DNA of 10,539 nt, taken from contig JAEZOA010000114.1 in assembly GCA_023441625.1 (NCBI GenBank), positions 1 through 10,539 on the forward strand, read 5' to 3'. How positions within the stretch are numbered: the stretch's first letter is position 1; every line of letters starts with the position of its first letter. A program made the position numbers and the translations under genes. Below the pieces are notes generated by a model, which worked only from the letters and a program-made list of their open reading frames with translations, had not been told where the DNA came from and did not search any database. Origin of the DNA: Bacillota bacterium (GTDB lineage: Bacteria; Bacillota; Clostridia; Acetivibrionales; DSM-1351). Positions 5,644 through 10,539 of this stretch are shown piece by piece.

Positions 5644-7350
5644 TTACTTCACCGCGCGGTTCGCGGCGCTGACCAGCGCGCGCAGGCTGGCCGTCACGAT
5701 GTCGGCGTCCATGCCGACGCCGAACAGGGTGCGGTCGTCGGCGGTCTTCACCTCGACATAGGCGCAGGCCTGGGCGTCCTCGCCCTCGCCGACGGCGTGC
5801 TCGCGGTAGTCCAGGACGTGCAGGTCGATGCCGGCACCCTGGCGCAGCGCGTTCACGAAGGCGTCGATCGGACCCTTGCCCGAGCCCTTCAGGTTCGAGG
5901 TCTTGCCGTCACGGGCCACGACGACGTTGAGGACGCGGGCGCCGGAGTTCGGGCCGCGCGGCTCCGTCGAATGCTCGATCAGGGCCAGCGGGCCGTCGAT
6001 GTCCAGATACTCCGCCTTGAAGGCGGCGTGGATGTCGGCCGGCGACAGCTCCTTGCCGGTCTCGTCGGCGATGCGCTGCACCGTCTTGGAGAACTCGATC
6101 TGCAGGCGGCGCGGGATCTGGATGCCGTAGTCCTTTTCCAGCACGTAGGCGATGCCGCCCTTGCCGGACTGGCTGTTGATGCGGATCACCGCCTCGTAGC
6201 TGCGGCCCAGATCCTGCGGGTCGATGGGCAGGTACGGAACCTCCCAGACGCCGGAATTGGACTTGGACAGCGCCTTCAGGCCCTTGTTGATGGCGTCCTG
6301 GTGCGAGCCGGAGAAGGCCGTGAACACCAGCTCGCCGGCGTAGGGGTGGCGCGGGTGGACGGGCAGCTGCGTGCAGTATTCCGACACGCGCACGATCTCG
6401 TTGATGTCGTCGATGCGCAGTCCCGGATCGACGCCCTGGGTGAACAGGTTCATCGCCAGCGTCACGACGTCCACGTTGCCGGTGCGCTCGCCGTTGCCGA
6501 ACAGGGTGCCTTCCACGCGGTCGGCGCCGGCCATCATGCCCAACTCGGCGGCGGCGACGGCGGTGCCGCGGTCGTTGTGCGGGTGCAGGGAGATGATCGC
6601 GCTCTCCCGGCTCTTCATGTTGCGGCAGAACCACTCGATCTGGTCGGCGTGGATGTTCGGGGTGGACATCTCCACCGTCGCCGGCAGGTTCAGGATGACC
6701 TTGTTGGTCGGGCTGGCGCCCCAGGTCTCCATCACCGCCTCGCAGATCTCCAGGGCGAAGTCCAGCTCCGTCCCGGTGAAGCTTTCCGGCGAGTATTGCA
6801 GGACGATCTCGGTCTCCGGCGTCTCGGCGGCCAGCTGCTTGACCAGCTTAACGCCGGCGACGGCAATGTCGATGATGCCCTGGCGGTCCAGCCCGAACAC
6901 CACGCGGCGCTGCAGTTCCGAGGTGGAGTTGTACAGGTGGACGATGGCGCGCTTGGCGCCCTTGATGCCGTCGAAGGTGCGGCGGATCAGTTCCTCACGC
7001 GACTGGGTCAGCACCTGGATGGTGACGCCGTCGGGGATCTTGCCCTGCTCGATGACCTCGCGGCAGAAGTCGAAATCGGTCTGCGACGCGGCCGGGAAGC
7101 CGACCTCGATCTCCTTGAAGCCCATGCGCAGCAGCAGGTCGAACATCGCGCGCTTGCGGTCCGGACCCATCGGCTCGATCAGCGCCTGGTTGCCGTCGCG
7201 CAGGTCGACCGAGCACCACATCGGCGCCTTGTCCAGGGTGCGCGACGGCCATTGGCGGTCGGTCAGCTTCACCTGGGGGAAGGGGGCGTATTTCGACGGG
7301 GACTTCGGCAGGGTCGGGATGCCAGCGTTCGTTTGGGTCGCGGTGCTCAT
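5644..7350 (-). CDS. leuA: 2-isopropylmalate synthase, long (type 2) form
   Basis: Condenses acetyl-CoA with 2-oxoisovalerate, the committed step of leucine synthesis in the cytosol. The 568 residues match the longer class of LeuA. The N-terminal extension is followed by the DRE-TIM barrel with LRDGNQAL (50-57; Arg51 and Asp52 catalytic/metal), HPHNDRG (256-262; metal ligands His256 and His258) and GNGERTGNVD (285-294; Asn292 metal). The C-terminal regulatory domain holds GSGKGPIDA (489-497), the fold that binds leucine for feedback inhibition. The start is the ATG 7348-7350, from which homologous sequence begins after about 20 residues; the frame stays open to 7539 but that part is arginine/proline-rich leader sequence. 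The ribosome site is GGAG about 12 bases upstream. Transcription appears to start far upstream at 7662, leaving a 312-base leader with a leucine-rich leader peptide. Confidence 0.97.
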   Translation of the reverse strand: MSTATQTNAGIPTLPKSPSKYAPFPQVKLTDRQWPSRTLDKAPMWCSVDLRDGNQALIEPMGPDRKRAMFDLLLRMGFKEIEVGFPAASQTDFDFCREVIEQGKIPDGVTIQVLTQSREELIRRTFDGIKGAKRAIVHLYNSTSELQRRVVFGLDRQGIIDIAVAGVKLVKQLAAETPETEIVLQYSPESFTGTELDFALEICEAVMETWGASPTNKVILNLPATVEMSTPNIHADQIEWFCRNMKSRESAIISLHPHNDRGTAVAAAELGMMAGADRVEGTLFGNGERTGNVDVVTLAMNLFTQGVDPGLRIDDINEIVRVSEYCTQLPVHPRHPYAGELVFTAFSGSHQDAINKGLKALSKSNSGVWEVPYLPIDPQDLGRSYEAVIRINSQSGKGGIAYVLEKDYGIQIPRRLQIEFSKTVQRIADETGKELSPADIHAAFKAEYLDIDGPLALIEHSTEPRGPNSGARVLNVVVARDGKTSNLKGSGKGPIDAFVNALRQGAGIDLHVLDYREHAVGEGEDAQACAYVEVKTADDRTLFGVGMDADIVTASLRALVSAANRAVK

Positions 7351-7497
7351 GACGTCGTTCGGCTCCAGTGGCGGCCCCGGATCAGGTCTTCTGTGCGGCC
7401 GGGGCGGCGGATCGGATTTTGAAAGGCGGAGGGACCGGCGAGGGGTACGGCCGCAGAGCCGCCGGACGTGGCTCAGCGACCGTCGGTAAGTCGCAGT

Positions 7498-7618
7498 CCC
7501 GGCCCCGGCCGGGCGACGCCGCTTTCGGCGCCTTTGCAAACATCGCTCATGGAACAGACACTTCGACCGATGGAAATGGTGTGCGAACGCGACAAACCCG
7601 GACGCTTAAAGCGCCGGG
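7498..7618 (-). promoter_or_regulatory. Structured leuA leader with candidate attenuator hairpins
   Basis: Reading the RNA 5' to 3', a hairpin (7597-7618, CCCGG-CGCT / AGCG-CCGGG with one bulged U) overlaps the leader-peptide stop codon and is followed by UUUGU. Later come CGCCG/CGGCG (7517-7530, loop AAAG) and CCCGGC/GCCGGG (7498-7513). In addition CGGUCGA (7563-7569) can pair either with UCGACCG in leader codons 4-6 (7646-7652), or, slightly shifted, GGUCGAAG with the Leu-codon segment CUUCGACU (7625-7632). Such mutually exclusive pairings are expected of a translation-sensed attenuator. Which stem is the terminator is unclear: no stem has a strong U-run. Confidence 0.45.
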
Positions 7619-7662
7619 CCGAGAAGTCGAAGAAGGGCGTTCTTGCGGTCGATGCAGGTCAT
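7606..7662 (-). CDS. Leucine-rich leader peptide of leuA (18 residues)
   Basis: The peptide is MTCIDRKNALLRLLGPAL. Five of 18 residues are leucine, with a Leu-Leu-Arg-Leu-Leu core. The core reads CTT CTT CGA CTT CTC and the last leucine is again CTT, codons little used in the surrounding genes, where CTG and CTC dominate. It lies between the leuA promoter and leuA. The expected transcription start is at or one base before the ATG, so there is no room for a ribosome site and the mRNA would be leaderless, as known for the trp leader of Sinorhizobium meliloti. Its likely job is to sense charged tRNA-Leu by ribosome stalling and so control read-through into leuA. Composition and position support this; no expression data are available. 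Confidence 0.65.
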   Translation of the reverse strand: MTCIDRKNALLRLLGPAL

Positions 7663-7669
7663 AGGGCGC

Positions 7670-7698
7670 ACTCTGCGCAGGTGCGGCAACGCTGTCAA
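7670..7698 (-). promoter_or_regulatory. Candidate promoter of leuA
   Basis: A perfect -35 TTGACA (7693-7698), a 17-base spacer and CAGAGT (7670-7675, 3/6) lie in the 86-base gap after lrgB. The expected start is at about 7662-7663, directly on the leader-peptide ATG. A weak -10 with a perfect -35 is common in GC-rich alphaproteobacteria. Confidence 0.5.
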
Positions 7699-7748
7699 GC
7701 CCGGAGTGGCGGGAAACGGACTGCGGGATACGCAAACCATAGCCCCGC

Positions 7749-8471
7749 TCATCCCCAGATCAGCTGATACAGAGTCGGCAGCAGCAGCGCCGTCGCCAGC
7801 CCGTTCAACCCCATGCCCAGTCCGGCGAAGGCGCCAGCCACTTCGTTGACCTGCAGGGCGCGGGCCGTGCCGATGCCGTGCGCCGCCACCCCCATGCCGA
7901 ATCCGCGGGCGCGCCAGTCCTTCACCCGCACGAGGTTCAGAACCCAGGTGCCGAGGCTGGCGGCGACGATGCCGGTGATGATGACGAACACCGCGGTCAG
8001 CGACGGCAGGCCGCCGATCTGCTCCGACACGCCCATGGCGATGGGGGAGGTGACGGATTTGGGCGCCATCGACAGGATCGTCGCCGCCGAACCGCCGAAG
8101 GCCCAGACCAGCGTCACCGCGCTCAGCGCCGAAGCGGTCGAACCCACCAGAAGCGCCACGACCAGCGCCAGGGCCGAGCGGCGGACCTCCTGGAACTGGT
8201 TGTAGAGCGGAACGGCCAGGGCCACGGTGGCCGGACCCAGCAGGAAATGGACGAACTGCGCACCGTCGAAATAGGTGCGGTAATCGATGCCCGACAGGCT
8301 CAGCACCCCGGCGATCAGCAGGACCGCGATCAGCACCGGGTTCAGGATCGGGCGCCGGCCCAACTTCTCGAACAGCCACAGCCCGCACTGGTAGGCGACC
8401 AGGGTCAGGGTCAGCCCGGCCAGCGGGCTGGCCGACAGATAGACCCAGATCTGATGAAGGTCGTCGCTCAT
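7749..8471 (-). CDS. lrgB: LrgB/CidB family membrane protein
   Basis: A 240-residue multi-pass inner-membrane protein of the LrgB/CidB/YohK family, partner of LrgA-type holin-like proteins. In Gram-positives the pairs influence murein hydrolase activity and cell death; other members (including the plant fusion PLGG1) move small carboxylates such as glycolate, and Bacillus PftAB moves pyruvate. Family marks are LLGPATVALAVPLY (77-90), APKSVTSPIAMGVSEQIGG (136-154) and GVAAHGIGTARA (194-205). Its ATG overlaps the lrgA stop codon in an ATGA arrangement, so translation is probably coupled. It ends 87 bases before the leuA leader peptide, with the leuA promoter in between and no clear terminator. 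Family identity is firm; the transported substrate or physiological role is not predictable here. Confidence 0.94.
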   Translation of the reverse strand: MSDDLHQIWVYLSASPLAGLTLTLVAYQCGLWLFEKLGRRPILNPVLIAVLLIAGVLSLSGIDYRTYFDGAQFVHFLLGPATVALAVPLYNQFQEVRRSALALVVALLVGSTASALSAVTLVWAFGGSAATILSMAPKSVTSPIAMGVSEQIGGLPSLTAVFVIITGIVAASLGTWVLNLVRVKDWRARGFGMGVAAHGIGTARALQVNEVAGAFAGLGMGLNGLATALLLPTLYQLIWG

Positions 8472-8848
8472 GCCCGGTCGCCCTTCGCGGGCTCATCCAC
8501 CAGCCGCGGATCGGTGCGGCTCAGCAGGAAGGCCATCAGCTTCGCCGTCACGGCGATGCCGATCAGGGTGCTGCCGAACAGCGCGATCACGATGGGCAGC
8601 GCTTCCGTCTCAAGGCGGGTGGCATGGACCATCACGCCGACGCCGGCCGGCACGAACAGCAGCGACAGATGCCGCAGCAGGCCGCCGGCCGTTTCCTGCA
8701 ACGGGGCCGGCACCCGGCCGCGCAGCAGAAGGCCGGCGAACAGCAGCAGCATGCCCAGCACCGGGCCGGGGATCGGCAGATGCAGCAGGCGGGCGGCCAG
8801 TTCGCCCGTCAATTGGCAGACCAGCAGAAGCGTCAGGGTTCCGAGCAT
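8468..8848 (-). CDS. lrgA: LrgA/CidA family holin-like protein
   Basis: A 126-residue protein with four predicted membrane segments (about 2-18, 26-42, 58-76 and 83-108) and a short charged C-terminal tail. Typical motifs are LPIPGPVLGMLLLF (about 24-37) and LSLLFVPAGVGVM (about 61-73). It pairs with LrgB to form a membrane complex considered holin/antiholin-like or a small-molecule exporter. The ATG 8846-8848 has GGAG six bases upstream and begins right before the first membrane helix. A longer frame to 8914 would add a 22-residue hydrophilic stretch and is unlikely. The four-base overlap with lrgB marks a two-gene operon. No LytTR- or LysR-type regulator gene is next to it in this window. 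Confidence 0.93.
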   Translation of the reverse strand: MLGTLTLLLVCQLTGELAARLLHLPIPGPVLGMLLLFAGLLLRGRVPAPLQETAGGLLRHLSLLFVPAGVGVMVHATRLETEALPIVIALFGSTLIGIAVTAKLMAFLLSRTDPRLVDEPAKGDRA

Positions 8849-8910
8849 CGCGGACTCCGGAGGAAGGGGCGCTGTCCGTCCTTCTACCGCAGTGGCGAAG
8901 CCGGCGGGCT

Positions 8911-8925
8911 GCATTCCGCGAATGC
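8911..8925. promoter_or_regulatory. Palindrome upstream of lrgA, possible operator
   Basis: GCATTC-CGC-GAATGC is a perfect 6-bp inverted repeat 63 bases before the lrgA ATG. It lies in the lrgA upstream region, but no convincing -35/-10 pair stands beside it. The size and symmetry would suit a dimeric regulator; the evidence is only the palindrome. Confidence 0.25.
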
Positions 8926-8947
8926 GAGCGTCGCGAATCGGCGATGT

Positions 8948-8962
8948 GGCGGCCTGGCCGCC
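8948..8962 (-). terminator. Hairpin after the TadE/G-like gene
   Basis: GGCGGC and GCCGCC with a three-base loop lie about ten bases after the stop codon at 8972-8974. There is no U-tract, so it may be a 3'-end stabilising stem rather than an intrinsic terminator. Confidence 0.3.
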
Positions 8963-8971
8963 GAGGGGGCC

Positions 8972-9421
8972 TTACTGAAGCCTGCCGCGGGAATGGTTGC
9001 CGCGGTGGACGACGGATTGCGCCTGCACCGTCACTTCCTTCTTGCCGAACAGGCGCAGGAAGATGGCGTTGACGGTGGCGTGGGCGCTGACCGTCAGTGT
9101 ACCGGCCGCCGCGTCCTCCGCGATCGTCAGGGGCGACAGGTCCGCTCCCAGGAAACCTCTTGGATAGGCGTTGTCGAAGAAGCTGCGGATGTGCCCGTCG
9201 CGCTGCGAGTCGAACATCACCCGCCCGCCGGCCAAGGCCGCGGCATCGACCGCGTGCGACAGCCGTGCCTCCACCGCAAAGCTGCGCAGGGCGTCGAGGG
9301 TGCAGCCGGCACCGAGCACCGTCGGAATGGCAAGGATCAGACCAACCACCAGTAGCAGGTGGCGACCCGTCCGCCGGTCTTCGTGCCCGCCATAGGGCAG
9401 GGGACGATAGACCAAAGTCAT
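8972..9421 (-). CDS. Short TadE/TadG-like (Flp pilus assembly-like) membrane protein
   Basis: A 149-residue protein with a hydrophilic N-terminus, one membrane segment (about 21-39) and a periplasmic part. The stretch AGCTLDALRSFAVEARLSHAVDAAALAGG (38-66, key residues D43, L53, A57, D59, A60-A62) is the hallmark N-terminal motif of TadE/TadG-type pseudopilin-like proteins. Full TadG proteins are usually much longer and often carry a von Willebrand A domain, absent here; the remaining ~80 residues resemble the small beta-rich tail of short members. GGGAGG lies six bases before the ATG. No other tad/cpa gene (ATPase, prepilin peptidase, secretin) is nearby, so it is an orphan member and its role in a pilus is unproven. 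A GATAAT -10-like hexamer lies about 70 bases upstream, without a good -35. Confidence 0.75.
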   Translation of the reverse strand: MTLVYRPLPYGGHEDRRTGRHLLLVVGLILAIPTVLGAGCTLDALRSFAVEARLSHAVDAAALAGGRVMFDSQRDGHIRSFFDNAYPRGFLGADLSPLTIAEDAAAGTLTVSAHATVNAIFLRLFGKKEVTVQAQSVVHRGNHSRGRLQ

Positions 9422-9798
9422 TGCCGGCCTCCCAAGGAATTGCCTATGCGGAAAGGAGTGTTGTCGCTGGATGAGCTACTCTTAGCATTATCCGGCAAGC
9501 AGGCAAACCAGGAAATGCAACAGAGCGATAGCAAAAGTTCGGCTTGGAGTTGCCATGTATTTTACGCAAAGGCGGTAATCCGTGTTTGCGCACATCGCAA
9601 CAAAGGGTAGCTCGTTTGATGTATGGCGAAAAGCGTGGACTCAACTTTTGAGAACGCCCGTGAAACGCGATCCGTTTGTGTCAAAAGCAAGACAAACCGT
9701 TTGGTTCCCGCGTCGTTAAGAAATCGTTGACCATTTTCTCCGGTAGGCTGGCGCCGCTCGTCGATTCCACATTTTCTTCCTGCCGGAGCCAGTCTGCG
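9422..9798. other. Lower-GC divergent intergenic region
   Basis: This 377-base stretch separates the minus-strand TadE/G-like gene from the plus-strand genes and is visibly AT-richer than the rest. Short frames on both strands (for example 9444-9644 minus) lack family resemblance, GC-ending codons and ribosome sites, and I do not call them. It must hold the promoters of the divergent genes. The only specific sites I see are a CtrA-like box at 9716-9730 and a GATAAT hexamer facing the TadE/G-like gene. Confidence 0.6.
9716..9730. promoter_or_regulatory. Candidate CtrA-type binding box
   Basis: TTAA (9716-9719), seven bases, then TTGA (9727-9730) followed by CCAT. This matches the alphaproteobacterial CtrA pattern TTAA-N7-TTAA(CCAT) with one mismatch. 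It is 69 bases ahead of the small plus-strand gene and about 295 bases ahead of the divergent TadE/G-like gene. Confidence 0.35.
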
Positions 9799-9975
9799 AT
9801 GCCGCCGTTCCGTCCGTTCTTCCGCAGCCGAGCGAATTGTTCCTTCCTTGACCATGCGCTGGCCGTGGCGGTTGTGGCGCTGCTGATGCTCGGCCTGTCG
9901 GGCGAGGTCAGGGACGCCCTCGCCGACCTTATGGTGCAGGTGGAGGACGCAAGGGCCGCGCTGCTGGCGCGCTGA
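9799..9975 (+). CDS. Small single-pass membrane protein, unknown function
   Basis: I do not recognise a family. The 58-residue product has a basic N-terminus (MPPFRPFFRSR), one hydrophobic helix (about 18-34, ALAVAVVALLMLGL) and an amphipathic acidic helix to the end (EVRDALADLMVQVEDARAAL). The basic-in, helix, acidic-out layout resembles small pilin-like or membrane-anchored peptides, but the glycine/glutamate signature of Flp pilins is missing. Third positions are strongly G/C, unlike the AT-richer DNA just before it, which supports real coding. The frame continues upstream to 9676, but codons there are AT-rich; GGAG lies ten bases before the ATG at 9799. It is followed 69 bases later by the next plus-strand gene. 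Confidence 0.5.
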   Translation: MPPFRPFFRSRANCSFLDHALAVAVVALLMLGLSGEVRDALADLMVQVEDARAALLAR

Positions 9976-10044
9976 ACACGTGCGTCGCTTCTCCGTTTCC
10001 CTTCCGCCCGCTAGAGTGGGGCATAACGAGGGGGAGGCGGCCCG

Positions 10045-10539
10045 ATGAGGGGCGGCGTTTGGCGCGTGGCGATGCTGGGGCTGGCGGTGGCGGCGGCCAC
10101 GCTGGTCTTTCTGGGCGTGGAGATCACGCAGCTGGCGGCGGAGGACCGGACCGCCTTCACGCGCGGCCTGACGATCTGCGGGATCGGCCTGTTGGCGGTT
10201 TGGTTCGTCTTCTCCCGCCTTGCCCGCCATTTCAGCGACCTGGAACGTCTGGCGGACCGTCTGACCGGCGGGCGCAACCGCATCGACCTCGAACCCTGGT
10301 CGGGCGGGCGCGGCGGCGAGGTCGGGCGCTTGGCCGAGGCCGCCGCGGGGCTGGTCCGGGGCGGGGAGCCGCCGGGGGGCGACGGGCCGTTGGCGGATGG
10401 TCCATTGGGGCGCGGGCCGCTGGGCGGCGGACGCATGGACCGGGCGGTCCGCGCGGCGCTGCTCCTCACCGACGACCCGTTGCTGATCGTCGACGAACTG
10501 GGGCGGGTGGAGCGGCTCAATCCCGCCGCCGCCCGGCTG
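10045..10539 (+). CDS. Membrane-anchored protein with HAMP-like linker and PAS-like domain, N-terminal part
   Basis: The first 165 residues are visible; the gene runs off the right edge. Two membrane helices (about 6-30 and 41-57) enclose a very short periplasmic loop. They are followed by a HAMP-like amphipathic stretch (about 58-105; DLERLADRLTGG and GEVGRLAEAAAGL), then a glycine/proline-rich linker with three GPL units (about 114-126). From residue 142 DDPLLIVDELGRVERLNPAAARL-like sequence reads as the first strands and helix of a PAS domain. A sensor histidine kinase or another PAS-regulated signalling enzyme is likely, but the output domain is outside the window. GGGGGAGG seven bases before the ATG supports the start; a weak TAGAGT at 10012-10017 may be its -10. 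Confidence 0.75.
   Translation, partial: MRGGVWRVAMLGLAVAAATLVFLGVEITQLAAEDRTAFTRGLTICGIGLLAVWFVFSRLARHFSDLERLADRLTGGRNRIDLEPWSGGRGGEVGRLAEAAAGLVRGGEPPGGDGPLADGPLGRGPLGGGRMDRAVRAALLLTDDPLLIVDELGRVERLNPAAARL

Noticed and set aside
4585..7422. 945-codon open frame on the plus strand across hldD and leuA
   Set aside because: It is exactly antisense to two certain genes; the long frame arises because GC-rich codons rarely give stops on the other strand. No family motif, and composition is H/G/V/R-rich as expected for a shadow.
9490..9520. Sigma54-like GG/GC pair upstream of the TadE/G-like gene
   Set aside because: The GG-to-GC spacing is 11 instead of the required 10 and the flanking consensus bases are poor.
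9444..9644. 66-codon minus-strand frame upstream of the TadE/G-like gene
   Set aside because: AT-rich codons unlike the genes around it, no ribosome site and no family resemblance; it lies in the region expected to hold promoters.
9669..9700. GTTTGT...ACAAAC stem in the lower-GC gap
   Set aside because: Only six base pairs with a 12-base loop and no U-tract; expected by chance in AT-richer sequence.

Overview
The window is GC-rich, mostly coding on the minus strand, and uses strongly GC-ending codons. It looks like chromosomal DNA of an alphaproteobacterium, most likely Rhodospirillales and close to Azospirillum. That placement rests on GC content, the long (type 2) LeuA, the lgt / NDUFAF7-type methyltransferase / pgeF order, and general protein character; no database was searched.

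Layout from left to right. Minus-strand genes: the 5' part of prs (PRPP synthase, cut by the left edge), a single-domain hemerythrin, pgeF, an NDUFAF7/MidA-type methyltransferase, lgt, hldD, leuA, then the overlapping pair lrgB and lrgA, and a short TadE/TadG-like protein. After a roughly 380-base stretch of lower GC, two plus-strand genes follow: a 58-residue single-pass membrane protein, and a membrane-anchored protein with the start of a PAS-like domain, cut by the right edge.

Functional themes. The block from hldD to pgeF is mainly about the envelope: heptose for lipopolysaccharide (hldD), lipoprotein lipidation (lgt) and peptidoglycan-precursor proofreading (pgeF). The methyltransferase in its midst is predicted to act on respiratory complex I. 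The lrgA-lrgB pair is a holin/antiholin-like or export membrane system. leuA commits carbon to leucine and prs makes PRPP. These are housekeeping genes and no defence, secretion or biosynthetic island is visible.

The most informative non-coding features lie between genes. (1) Upstream of leuA a good promoter places the RNA start almost exactly on the ATG of an 18-residue leader peptide with five leucines, four of them in a five-residue cluster. It is followed by hairpins and mutually exclusive pairings, consistent with a leaderless leucine attenuator. (2) The lgt-methyltransferase gap holds a nested inverted-repeat (MITE/REP-like) element and a separate 8-bp TTTGTGTC tandem repeat. (3) Two palindromic elements sharing the core CCTAACCCTC flank hldD. 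(4) The pgeF 5' leader carries a run of compact hairpins. Good sigma70-like promoters are visible for prs and hldD.
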